DNA of 11,999 nt from Clostridia bacterium (GTDB lineage Bacteria; Bacillota; Clostridia; Oscillospirales; Acutalibacteraceae): NCBI GenBank assembly GCA_900769535.1, contig CAAGHB010000026.1, positions 1-11,999 on the forward strand, in the 5' to 3' direction. Below are positions 1 through 6,907 of this stretch, in pieces. Numbering within the stretch: the first letter of the stretch is position 1; each line of letters opens with the position of its first letter. Position numbers and translations under genes: made by a program. Under the pieces are notes generated by a model. That model was not told where the DNA came from and made no database searches. It was given only the letters and a program-made list of their open reading frames with translations.

Positions 1-36
1 AAAATCCTGTTGACTTATCGTCAACAGGATTTTTTG
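1..36. terminator. Two-way intrinsic terminator of an upstream gene
   Basis: A perfect 14-bp inverted repeat (arms 1-14 and 20-33, loop ttatc) starts with an A run and ends in a T run, so it can terminate transcription from either side. It begins at base 1, so it most likely ends a gene lying left of the window. Confidence 0.85.
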
Positions 37-41
37 TTTTG

Positions 42-131
42 TATTATTCATTTTTCATTATTCACTATTCATTATTCATTCGACAGGATTTTCATGATGA
101 ATAATGAAAACGCTTACGCTGATGAATAATA
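42..131. repeat. AT-rich nested inverted repeat built on ATTATTCA units
   Basis: The left side carries several near-copies of ATTATTCAT (43-51, 57-65 with one change, 71-79). The right side carries the inverse, ATGAATAAT, at 97-105 and 122-130. Two perfect inverted pairs nest: 42-51 with 122-131, and 52-64 with 98-110. The element lies in non-coding DNA between a terminator and the TspO gene. It could be a small dispersed palindromic or MITE-like element, or just low-complexity DNA. The rest of 132-253 shows no gene and no convincing promoter. Confidence 0.55.
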
Positions 132-253
132 ATGATTTAAATAATCTACACTCGTACAATTTGTTTGTAATAAAGAATTAAATCGCGCAAAGGAATAATT
201 CTCGGCCTTCTGTCATAAACTTACCATAAGATAAACGAAATGGGGTAAAAATT

Positions 254-727
254 ATGAAGGTTGCCGTTTTTAACCTTAAACGATTGCTGATTTCACTTGC
301 CATTCCGCTGGCTGTCGGCGGGCTGTCGGCACTGCTTTCAGGCAGCATGTCCGAAAAATATGCGATAATGAACAAACCGCCGCTATCACCGCCGAGTTGG
401 GTATTTCCGGTCGTATGGACGGCGCTCTTTCTGATGATGGGCTACGCCGCATACATCATCACCTCAATCGGCGGAACGAAGGCAAAGGACGCCATGACCG
501 CCTATTACGTTCAGCTGTTTTTCAATTTCTTATGGTCAATTTTATTTTTCAGAGCAGGGCTATACCTCGTTGCAGTGTTTGACCTCATCATTCTCATCGC
601 AGTTGTGACGATTATGGTTATTCGTTTTTCTCGCATTGACGAAAGGGCAGGTTATCTTACCCTCCCGTATCTCATTTGGCTTTGCTTTGCGCTGTATCTC
701 AATATAGGCGTCGCGGCGCTTAATTAA
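254..727 (+). CDS. tspO: TspO/MBR family membrane protein (tryptophan-rich sensory protein)
   Basis: This is a five-helix membrane protein of the TspO/peripheral benzodiazepine receptor family, whose members bind porphyrins, sterols and related hydrophobic ligands; the bacterial role is usually regulatory or in tetrapyrrole handling. The family pattern is clear. Predicted helices lie near residues 10-30, 48-70, 82-99, 103-123 and 131-154. The segment KPPLSPPSWVFPVVWT (41-56) is followed by MGYA, then NFLWSILFF (91-99), then LPYLIWLCFALYLN (137-150). At 157 residues it is the usual family length. The ATG at 254 follows a GGGG ribosome binding site at 242-245. The gene stands alone: an AT-rich repeat lies upstream and a strong hairpin 11 bases past the stop. 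The family call is firm; the ligand and physiological role cannot be read from the sequence. Confidence 0.93.
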   Translation: MKVAVFNLKRLLISLAIPLAVGGLSALLSGSMSEKYAIMNKPPLSPPSWVFPVVWTALFLMMGYAAYIITSIGGTKAKDAMTAYYVQLFFNFLWSILFFRAGLYLVAVFDLIILIAVVTIMVIRFSRIDERAGYLTLPYLIWLCFALYLNIGVAALN

Positions 728-736
728 ACTAAAAAA

Positions 737-777
737 TCGGGCAACAGGTTTTATTCCTGTTGCCCTTTATTTTTTAT
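737..777. terminator. Two-way terminator between convergent tspO and the minus-strand operon
   Basis: A perfect 10-bp stem, GGGCAACAGG (739-748) with CCTGTTGCCC (756-765), has a 7-base loop. It is flanked by an A run (731-736) on one side and a T-rich run on the other, giving a U tract in both directions. It sits between the stops of two converging genes and probably serves both. Confidence 0.9.
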
Positions 778-1448
778 CCTAATTTGCGCATTTTTAATAA
801 AAAGTGTGTGATTCGTAAAATTACGACCGCCAAAATCACCGACGGGATTATAACGTAAACGCGTCCCACAATGCCGAAATGGGCAGGTGCATCCCAGCTT
901 GAAAAACCGACGATATACTGCCAAGCGACGATTATCAAAGCAGGAATATATGTAAGAAGCAGGATAATCCGCTGATAGAAATTTACATGTCCACGCTGTT
1001 TTTTATCCAGCTCGGATGAGGTGTAATTCTCAATTTCCGTACCCGAAACGGTACCGAGTTTAAGTGACAGAAAATGATTGTCGATGCCGATAAAGCCGCG
1101 CTTCTTTTCGACGTTTGCGAGTACGGCAATCGACGCGTCACCGCTAATTGTCACCGAAAAAGCGCATTCAAAATAATGGACGGTGGCTCTCCACGGGATG
1201 AGATGGGACGATTTTGTCCCGTCGCCGTTAAGCAAAGTTCCGCCCGCGAAATAGGGCACGGCTCCAAACGCACAGGGTGAATTTTCTCTCTTTCCGCGAT
1301 ACTGCACAAGTCGAACCGAATGCTCCCCTGCCGAAACGGAAATCCGCTTTGTATCACTTTTGCGCGCGGTATCAGCCAGCTTTCCGTCGATATAGATATT
1401 CACCTTTGAATGTGGCTTTAACGAAAAATTGAGGGTTAATTCAGCCAT
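774..1448 (-). CDS. Unrecognised membrane protein with PEGA-like N-terminal domain and two C-terminal helices
   Basis: I do not recognise this family. Counting from the preferred start, residues about 12-50 resemble a PEGA-type beta domain: a VNIYIDGKL strand-turn and then an AGEHSVRLVQYRG strand. A second soluble, beta-rich stretch runs to about residue 150. Two hydrophobic helices follow (about 162-183 and 198-217) and a short basic tail, so the soluble part is probably cytoplasmic or peripheral with a C-terminal anchor. No catalytic motif is visible. An ATG at 1463 shares one base with the preceding stop and would add five residues. The ATG at 1448 is preferred because an AGGA sits just upstream of it, within those five codons. 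It is the last gene of the seven-gene minus-strand operon, so it may be linked in expression to the acetyltransferase before it; function unknown. Confidence 0.75.
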   Translation of the reverse strand: MAELTLNFSLKPHSKVNIYIDGKLADTARKSDTKRISVSAGEHSVRLVQYRGKRENSPCAFGAVPYFAGGTLLNGDGTKSSHLIPWRATVHYFECAFSVTISGDASIAVLANVEKKRGFIGIDNHFLSLKLGTVSGTEIENYTSSELDKKQRGHVNFYQRIILLLTYIPALIIVAWQYIVGFSSWDAPAHFGIVGRVYVIIPSVILAVVILRITHFLLKMRKLG

Positions 1449-1462
1449 TTTTATTCCTTTCA

Positions 1463-2263
1463 TCAGTCCATTATGAGACCGATTTGTGCTTTATTAAGAG
1501 CCGTTGACTCGCCGAGAGGACAAACCATTCCGCGACAAACCTTTTCGCCAATCAGCGAATCGTCGGGGAGATAAACTCGGTAAATTTCGCTACTGCAAAC
1601 TCCCTTTACCGCCGACAGCATACGGTTGACCTCGCCGTCAAATTCGATTATCCTCACTCTGTCGTCGGCCTGCTCAAAAACGGCGTAGCCGCCGTCAAAT
1701 TCGACCGCCGTCATTTCGCAAAAGCGCAGGGCAAAGTCGATATACTCGGTCGAAAAAACGGCATTATTCCCTTTTCTATTATCCCGAAGCTCTTTCAGTT
1801 GGTTGGGTGTGAGGTTAGTCGTTTTAATAGGAAAATCAAATATACTTTCGCTCGGAATATCGGCAATTTTGGCACTGCAAACGGCTTCAAAGCCAAATCG
1901 CCGGTAGTAGCCGACGAGCCCTTCCTCCGCCGGAACAATCATCGCATAGCCGATTCCGTCGGCGGCATATTTATCAAGGGCAAAGCGAATCATCGAGAAC
2001 ATTATTCCGCGACCGCGATACTCGGGCAATGTCGCCAAAGCATAAAAATACGCCGCACTTACCCTTTTTCCCTCGGCGGAAAGGTCGCACCGAATTATAT
2101 TCATTTCGGCGACGATTTTTTCATCCTCGCGAAAGACAAGTCGGTCACAAAAGCCATCAGTACCCGACAAAAATTCGGCAACGTCATCGGCATCGTCGTC
2201 AAAGCCGCTTTGCCATACGGGGATAATTTCGGAATAGTCCTTTTCGGTTGCAAAATCAATCAT
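1463..2263 (-). CDS. GNAT-family N-acetyltransferase, two-domain
   Basis: The N-terminal half is a GNAT fold that transfers acetyl from acetyl-CoA to an amine. The strand FYALATLPEYRGRG (residues 73-86) supplies the R/Q-x-x-G-x-G/A acetyl-CoA loop, and GLVGYYRRFGF (115-125) is the usual C-terminal GNAT motif. The remaining 140 residues form a second domain, as in larger Eis-like or sterol-carrier-fused GNATs, but I cannot assign it firmly. Several ATGs are possible upstream to 2308. The one at 2263 is chosen because GGAG at 2270-2273 sits six bases before it and it overlaps the WYL gene by only 8 bases, versus 53 for the longest form. The start of the next gene overlaps or closely follows this stop, which fits translational coupling. 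Substrate unknown: it could be a small molecule, a protein N-terminus or an antibiotic. Confidence 0.88.
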   Translation of the reverse strand: MIDFATEKDYSEIIPVWQSGFDDDADDVAEFLSGTDGFCDRLVFREDEKIVAEMNIIRCDLSAEGKRVSAAYFYALATLPEYRGRGIMFSMIRFALDKYAADGIGYAMIVPAEEGLVGYYRRFGFEAVCSAKIADIPSESIFDFPIKTTNLTPNQLKELRDNRKGNNAVFSTEYIDFALRFCEMTAVEFDGGYAVFEQADDRVRIIEFDGEVNRMLSAVKGVCSSEIYRVYLPDDSLIGEKVCRGMVCPLGESTALNKAQIGLIMD

Positions 2264-3248
2264 CATTTTCTCCATACATTTTAAGTACGCGGGTGAGCAT
2301 ATCGGCAACTCCGTCGCACACTTTTTTTGGTGAAAGTATTCTTACCCCTTCGCCAAACTGGAATATCCACGACATAAAGGTACGGCTGACCTCGGCCTTA
2401 AACCGTACTCGTGAATAGCTGTTTTTTCCTTTTTCGAGGGTCAAGTCGTCGCCAAATCGGTCGACAAAAACTCCGATATACTTATCCTCGATTTGCGCCG
2501 TGATAAGTTCGGGCTCACCGCCAAACATCGAAAACTGGGCCTTTGTCTGCCTTGCGGGGTCAAAATGCTTGTATTCATCACTTTTTTCACGCTTTGCATC
2601 AAGGACTCGCACTCGATCCATTTTATCCACGCGGAAATTAGCGATTTTATCATGCTTTTTATAATAGGCGGCGAGATAGTAATACTCATTATCCCAAATA
2701 AGCGCATACGGGCTGACCGAATATTCCTTTCCGTCCGAGCGGTAGTGCTTTTCGCCCGAAAGGGTATAGTCAAGGTATTTAAAGCTAATCTGTCTATCCT
2801 TTGAAATAGCGTCGTAAATGGCATCGATAACGTAATAAATCTGCTCATTCTCCGCCTTTGATATCCCCGACATGTGAAGCTGACGGTCGATACTCCTTGC
2901 ATCGTTTGCGCTAACAAGTCCCTTTAACTTTTCAATCAGTTTGAGCGACTTTTGATATGTTATAAATCGAGACGCCTGCACCGCATCGGTAAGCAGCTTT
3001 ACTTCGCTCAGTTCAAACCGTCTTTCGCCAAGAAAATAGCCGCCGCCCGAAGCCGAAACAATATCGTATCCTGCCTCGCGCAGACAGTCGATGTCGCGAT
3101 AAATCGACTTTCTTTCGGCGGCTATGCCCAAATCCGAAAGACGACGAAGAATATCCGCCGTTTTTATCGGATTTTCCTCGTCGGTTTCGTTTTCAAGTAT
3201 TTGTAACAAATAGAGCAGTTTTAATTTCTGATTTCCGTTACCTGCCAT
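2256..3248 (-). CDS. WYL-domain transcriptional regulator (HTH plus WYL)
   Basis: This 330-residue protein has the standard layout of the family. An N-terminal winged helix-turn-helix (about 8-72) includes RKSIYRDIDCLREAGYDI, the recognition-helix pattern of DeoR/HTH_11-type domains. A WYL domain (about 137-205) follows with SVSPYALIWDNEYYYLAAY, then a C-terminal WCX-type extension (about 235-325). WYL domains bind nucleic acids or small ligands and control stress, DNA-damage and defence genes in other bacteria. The ATG shares one base with the upp stop (TAATG), and no good ribosome binding site precedes it, so translation is probably coupled to upp. Its place inside the operon suggests it might regulate this operon, but no operator could be identified. 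Target and ligand are unknown. Confidence 0.93.
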   Translation of the reverse strand: MAGNGNQKLKLLYLLQILENETDEENPIKTADILRRLSDLGIAAERKSIYRDIDCLREAGYDIVSASGGGYFLGERRFELSEVKLLTDAVQASRFITYQKSLKLIEKLKGLVSANDARSIDRQLHMSGISKAENEQIYYVIDAIYDAISKDRQISFKYLDYTLSGEKHYRSDGKEYSVSPYALIWDNEYYYLAAYYKKHDKIANFRVDKMDRVRVLDAKREKSDEYKHFDPARQTKAQFSMFGGEPELITAQIEDKYIGVFVDRFGDDLTLEKGKNSYSRVRFKAEVSRTFMSWIFQFGEGVRILSPKKVCDGVADMLTRVLKMYGENDD

Positions 3249-3880
3249 TATTTTGTACCGAAAATGCGGTCGCCGGCATCGCCGAGTCCCGGAACGATAT
3301 AGCCGTGGTCATTGAGCCGCTCGTCAAGCGCGCCGACATAAATCTGAATGTCGGGATGGGCCGCCTTTAACGCTTCGAGTCCTTCGGGTGCCGCAATAAT
3401 GCACATAAACTTAATATTCTTCGGCTCGCGTTTCTTTATCTGAGTAATGGCGTCGATGGCTGAGCCGCCGGTAGCAAGCATCGGGTCAACAACGATTACG
3501 TCGCGCTGTGAAATATCCGACGGCAGCTTGCAATAATATTCAACAGGCATAAGCGTTTCGGGGTCACGATAAAGACCGATGTGGCCAACTCGTGCGCTCG
3601 GTACAAGGTTTACCATTCCGTCAACCATACCGAGACCTGCGCGAAGAATGGGCACTACGGCAAGCTTTCTTCCTGCGAGCTTTTTCACCTTTGCAACTGC
3701 AACAGGTGTCTTTACCTCTACGTCATGTAATGCGAGGTCGCGTGTTGCCTCGTAGCACATGAGCATAGCAATTTCGCTGACAAGGGTTCTGAAATCGCGT
3801 GAACTTGTATTTTCATCACGGAGAATTGACAGTTTGTGATGAATAAGCGGATGATTCATAATAAATACATTCTGTTCCAT
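3248..3880 (-). CDS. upp: Uracil phosphoribosyltransferase
   Basis: Upp converts uracil and PRPP to UMP and pyrophosphate in pyrimidine salvage. It is a cytosolic type I phosphoribosyltransferase. The PRPP-binding loop VIVVDPMLATGGS lies at residues 128-140. The N-terminal HPLIHHKLSILRD, the GLYRDPETL segment (about 102-110) and the C-terminal uracil-binding VPGLGDAGDRIFGTK are all present. From the ATG at 3880 it is 210 residues, matching the family. An in-frame ATG at 3901 would add seven residues, but a GGGAG ribosome binding site lies between the two ATGs, about 8 bases before 3880, so the shorter form is chosen. It sits 35 bases after rpiB and shares one base with the WYL gene. All key residues appear intact. 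Confidence 0.97.
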   Translation of the reverse strand: MEQNVFIMNHPLIHHKLSILRDENTSSRDFRTLVSEIAMLMCYEATRDLALHDVEVKTPVAVAKVKKLAGRKLAVVPILRAGLGMVDGMVNLVPSARVGHIGLYRDPETLMPVEYYCKLPSDISQRDVIVVDPMLATGGSAIDAITQIKKREPKNIKFMCIIAAPEGLEALKAAHPDIQIYVGALDERLNDHGYIVPGLGDAGDRIFGTK

Positions 3881-3915
3881 AATTTTATCTCCCTTTTTCA
3901 TGCCAATTTATTTTT

Positions 3916-4371
3916 TTATAATTTTTCACCGCGTTCGAGGGCATCAATCATATCAACCCTGCGCTGATGACGGCCTCCCTCGAATTCGGTATTAACAAAC
4001 GCGTCAACCATAATCTTTGCCGTTTCGGGACCGATAACCCTTCCGCCGAGGCAAAGAATATTTGAATTATTGTGCAGACGTGTGAACTTCGCACTATACA
4101 CCTCTGAGCAGGCGGCGGCACGGATTCCCTTTACCTTGTTAGCGGCAAGAGACATTCCGATTCCAGTTCCGCATACGAGGATTCCAAGCTCGTATTCGCC
4201 ACCGGATACAGCCGTTGCAACCTTTTCGGCGATGATGGGGTAATCAATCGGCTGCTTTTCGATAAGTCCGAAGTCGCCTACCTCGCAACCCATCTCCTTT
4301 AAGAAATCAACAAGTTCATTTTTCATTTCAAAGCCGCCGTGGTCGCAGCCGATAGCAATTTTCTTTCCCAT
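3916..4371 (-). CDS. rpiB: Ribose-5-phosphate isomerase B
   Basis: RpiB interconverts ribulose-5-phosphate and ribose-5-phosphate in the non-oxidative pentose phosphate pathway, which supplies the ribose for PRPP. At 151 residues it is full family length. Visible signatures are IGCDHGGFEMK (residues 7-17) with the substrate-binding D10 and H11, and LVCGTGIGMS (65-74) with C67, the expected proton-transferring cysteine. RLHNNSNILCLGGR (98-111) carries H100 for ring opening and R111 for phosphate binding. The related LacA/LacB galactose-6-phosphate isomerase subunits are an alternative, but intact C67 and a single lone gene favour RpiB. It begins 3 bases after the tsaB stop, and a GGGAG lies about 11 bases upstream, within tsaB. 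The next gene, upp, uses PRPP, so the two form a ribose-to-nucleotide pair. Confidence 0.95.
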   Translation of the reverse strand: MGKKIAIGCDHGGFEMKNELVDFLKEMGCEVGDFGLIEKQPIDYPIIAEKVATAVSGGEYELGILVCGTGIGMSLAANKVKGIRAAACSEVYSAKFTRLHNNSNILCLGGRVIGPETAKIMVDAFVNTEFEGGRHQRRVDMIDALERGEKL

Positions 4372-4374
4372 TTT

Positions 4375-5106
4375 TCAGTTTTCTCCCTTTTTTAATTTTG
4401 CTTGGTTTTTTGCCTTTAATTCGCGTTCCGCCTGCGGCAATCGCAAATAGCTCGGCAGGAGCTCGTGAGCCGTTATTTCATCATACTCATCGGAAACGAG
4501 AGCCACAAAAGATGCACGCTGACAAGAAATATGCGGCGGTGCGACAAAAACACCGTCAATCTCCGTCTTTATGACATTATAGCACATTCCGGCCCCTCTT
4601 CCAACCAGAAAAACCTTTTCTGATGAAAAATTTTCCTCAGATTTCAGTTTCTTTATGTCCTCGACAAGCTCGGTGAGCATAATAGCCCTGTCGTCGCAAA
4701 CTCGCGTGAGCTTTTCGCCGTCGGAATAGAAGGTGGCGGTATATACCTGACCGCATCTGGCGTCCATTACGGCTACGATAATTCCCTTTACTCCGACCAT
4801 TCCGTATGCCGCCGCGTGAAGAGTAGATACGCCGACACACTTTTTATCGACACCGAAGGCCATTCCCTTTATTGCCGAAATGCCGATTCGCAGTCCCGTA
4901 AACGAGCCGGGTCCGATGCTGACGGCAAATCGGTCGATGTCGGCTATGTTAATATTTGCATTTTTTAGCATATCGCGGAGCATGGGCTGCAAGGTTTGAG
5001 AATGTGTGAGCCCAATGCTGACAAACGATTCGCAAACAACCTCTCCGTCCTTCACAATCGCGCAAGAGCAGGGCTTGTCAGCGCAATCAATCGCCAATAT
5101 CTTCAA
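4375..5106 (-). CDS. tsaB: tRNA threonylcarbamoyladenosine biosynthesis protein TsaB
   Basis: TsaB is the non-catalytic ASKHA-fold partner that dimerises with TsaD. Together with TsaE they transfer a threonylcarbamoyl group to A37 of ANN-decoding tRNAs (t6A). The N-terminal strand MKILAIDCAD, the THSQTL segment (34-39) and the hallmark GPGSFTGLRIG (65-75) are present, followed by VMDARCGQVYTA (113-124). The C-terminal tail is lysine-rich. Length (243) is at the upper end of the family. The start codon is TTG, read as Met. It is supported by a strong AGGAGAGG at 5113-5120, six bases upstream, and it overlaps the end of tsaE by 20 bases. That overlap and the shared pathway indicate co-translation with tsaE. 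tsaD and tsaC are not in the window. Confidence 0.95.
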   Translation of the reverse strand: MKILAIDCADKPCSCAIVKDGEVVCESFVSIGLTHSQTLQPMLRDMLKNANINIADIDRFAVSIGPGSFTGLRIGISAIKGMAFGVDKKCVGVSTLHAAAYGMVGVKGIIVAVMDARCGQVYTATFYSDGEKLTRVCDDRAIMLTELVEDIKKLKSEENFSSEKVFLVGRGAGMCYNVIKTEIDGVFVAPPHISCQRASFVALVSDEYDEITAHELLPSYLRLPQAERELKAKNQAKLKKGEN

Positions 5107-5539
5107 TTTTTACCTCTCCTCTCGACGAAATTGTAATTATGCGCTCGTTATCATCGTTTCCGCGCTTTATATCCACCGTAATCAAGTCGTCGGGCAACGC
5201 ATTTTCGATATTTTCGCTCCACTCGACCGCAAGCACCGACTCGGTTTCCATATAATCAAAAAATCCCGTTGAATAAAGTGATTCCCAGCCGTCAACTCGG
5301 TACATATCAAAGTGATAAAGAGGCAGGCGTCCGCCGACGTATTCGTGCACTATTGCGAATGTTGGACTGGAAACTTCACCTAAATATCCAAGTCCTCTTG
5401 CCAGTCCCTTTATAAAAGTGGTCTTTCCTGCGCCGAGGTCGCCGGTAAAGGCGATTACGGCTCCTGACAAAATTTTTATACCAAGATTATACGCAACCTC
5501 TGCCGTTTCGGCGGCTGATTTTGTAACAAATTTTTTCAT
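5087..5539 (-). CDS. tsaE: tRNA threonylcarbamoyladenosine biosynthesis ATPase TsaE
   Basis: TsaE is the P-loop ATPase that resets the TsaB-TsaD complex during t6A synthesis. The Walker A motif GDLGAGKTT is at residues 33-41. SPTF (58-61), HFDMYR (76-81) and VEWSE (105-109) are the other conserved family blocks. The length of 150 residues is normal. The ATG at 5539 has only a weak ribosome binding site (GTAGAG just upstream; a better AAAGGA is too far away), which may keep its level low compared with tsaB. It is the first gene of the minus-strand operon and is preceded by an extended -10 promoter at 5623-5631. Confidence 0.96.
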   Translation of the reverse strand: MKKFVTKSAAETAEVAYNLGIKILSGAVIAFTGDLGAGKTTFIKGLARGLGYLGEVSSPTFAIVHEYVGGRLPLYHFDMYRVDGWESLYSTGFFDYMETESVLAVEWSENIENALPDDLITVDIKRGNDDNERIITISSRGEVKIEDIGD

Positions 5540-5622
5540 CTCTACTGTCTTTAACCGTCCTTTGTAAACAGATTGTTAAGTCAAATCGGCATGTAATACA
5601 AAGATTTTTGTAAGTTTATAGA

Positions 5623-5631
5623 ATTATATCA
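5623..5631 (-). promoter_or_regulatory. Extended -10 promoter of the tsaE operon
   Basis: Read on the minus strand, these bases give TGATATAAT, a perfect extended -10 element (TGnTATAAT). The -35 region is poor, which is tolerated with an extended -10. Transcription would start near 5616, giving a leader of about 77 bases before tsaE. No riboswitch-like or attenuator hairpin is evident in that leader. Confidence 0.6.
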
Positions 5632-5659
5632 CAAAATTCGCCGATATTAAAGTATTTAC

Positions 5660-5688
5660 TTGAACTTATTTTATTTTTATTATATAAT
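5660..5688 (+). promoter_or_regulatory. Sigma-A-type promoter of the SEDS gene
   Basis: TTGAAC (5660-5665) and TATAAT (5683-5688) are separated by exactly 17 bases, close to the housekeeping consensus. The expected transcription start is near 5695, only about 8 bases before the ATG at 5703. It points away from the tsaE promoter, so the two divergent units share this intergenic region of 163 bases. Confidence 0.7.
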
Positions 5689-5702
5689 TATTTTGAGTTA
5701 CT

Positions 5703-6863
5703 ATGGGGGAGGTGTCAAAAGTTAGTACCATTTTAGGAAAAATAGCCGACTATTTTCGCGAAACCGACAAGGTACTGCTGTCTATTTGCACCTTTGCCTC
5801 CCTGTTCGGTTGCATGATGGTTATGTCTGCAACCAACTATACCGGCAGCTTAAAGCAATTTTACGTTCAGCTTGGCGCATTTTTTATCGGTATTTTAATC
5901 GTAGTTATAATGTCCGGCTTTGTCGATTACGAAACAATCGCAAAGCATAAATATATTATTGCCGGCGCAGCTGTTATTATGGTAGGGCTCACCTTTTTTA
6001 TCGGCTACGCTCCTCCCGGCACCGATGACAAGGCGTGGCTTATTTTTCCCGGCGGATTTACCTTTCAGCCGTCGGAGCTGCTCAAAATCGCCTTTATCAT
6101 CACCTTCGCCAGCCACGTAAACCGAATAGAAAAAACGGTTAACAAGCCGCTGAATCTTATTTTACTCTGCATTCACGGAGCTGTCCCGATTCTATTCATC
6201 CACCTTCAAGGTGACGACGGCTCGGCGCTCGTTATAGCACTTATTTTTATTTCTATGATGTTTGCCGCCGGAGTAAAGCTGAGATATTTCTTTATCGCAA
6301 TCGGCTCGGTGGCGTCGCTCTCCCCGATTTTATGGTTTCTCGTCCTTAACGACGACCAACGAATACGAATTGAAACGCTTTTTAATCCCGAAGCCGACCT
6401 CTACGGAAGCGGATGGCAGCAATGGCGCGCCAGAATTGCTATGGCAAACGGCGGCTGGTTCGGAAAAGGATTTATGCGCGGGGACTATGTTCAGGCAAAC
6501 GAAATCCCCGAACAGTACAACGACTTTATTTTTTCAAGCATAGGCGAAGAGCTCGGCTTTATCGGACTTTTGGCCGTTCTTGCCCTCGAAATTGCGGTAT
6601 GTGTACGACTGCTCGTAATTGCGCACCACGCGAGAGATAAGATGGGTACTATTATTTGCAGCGGACTTTTCGGTCTCTTTGCGGCGCAAACAATTCTAAA
6701 CGTAGGAATGTGCTGCTCGATACTGCCCGTTATCGGAATTACACTTCCTTTTTTCAGCGCAGGCGGTTCATCAATGATATGCACATATCTCGGAATAGGA
6801 CTTGCCGTTAACGTATATATGCACCGAAATCAGCACGTAATGTATCTTAACGAAATGCATTAA
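5703..6863 (+). CDS. SEDS-family peptidoglycan glycosyltransferase (RodA/FtsW/SpoVE type)
   Basis: SEDS proteins polymerise lipid II into glycan strands, working with a class B penicillin-binding protein in elongation (RodA), division (FtsW) or sporulation (SpoVE). The protein is 386 residues and almost wholly made of hydrophobic helices. Signatures are FQPSELLK (121-128), QWRARIAMANGGWFGKGF (about 240-257), NDFIFSSIGEELGFIG (273-288) and LPVIGITLPFFSAGGSS (341-357). D274 aligns with the proposed catalytic Asp of RodA (the TDFIF block). The usual PDLGTA block reads GDDGSA (170-175), with Gly replacing Pro. No partner PBP is in the window, so RodA and FtsW cannot be separated firmly; I lean to RodA. 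The start is odd: the strong ribosome binding site GGGGGAGG lies just inside the ATG, and no ATG, GTG or TTG follows at proper spacing. Confidence 0.93.
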   Translation: MGEVSKVSTILGKIADYFRETDKVLLSICTFASLFGCMMVMSATNYTGSLKQFYVQLGAFFIGILIVVIMSGFVDYETIAKHKYIIAGAAVIMVGLTFFIGYAPPGTDDKAWLIFPGGFTFQPSELLKIAFIITFASHVNRIEKTVNKPLNLILLCIHGAVPILFIHLQGDDGSALVIALIFISMMFAAGVKLRYFFIAIGSVASLSPILWFLVLNDDQRIRIETLFNPEADLYGSGWQQWRARIAMANGGWFGKGFMRGDYVQANEIPEQYNDFIFSSIGEELGFIGLLAVLALEIAVCVRLLVIAHHARDKMGTIICSGLFGLFAAQTILNVGMCCSILPVIGITLPFFSAGGSSMICTYLGIGLAVNVYMHRNQHVMYLNEMH

Positions 6864-6907
6864 ACTAAATAACAAATAACTTATTATAAAAAAAGAGGTA
6901 TCCCACT

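Noticed and set aside
42..131. A CRISPR-like array
   Set aside because: The repeated unit is only about 8-10 bases, irregularly spaced and in both orientations, with no uniform spacers or cas genes nearby.
1799..2284. A 161-codon plus-strand open frame opposite the GNAT gene
   Set aside because: It is antisense to a gene with clear GNAT motifs and has no promoter or family match; it is best explained as a codon-bias shadow.
2264..2308. A longer GNAT start up to 2308
   Set aside because: It would overlap the WYL gene by 53 bases, and the best ribosome binding site (GGAG at 2270-2273) serves the ATG at 2263.
3881..3901. A longer upp start at the ATG at 3901
   Set aside because: The GGGAG ribosome binding site lies between this ATG and the one at 3880, and the shorter form matches the family's usual length.
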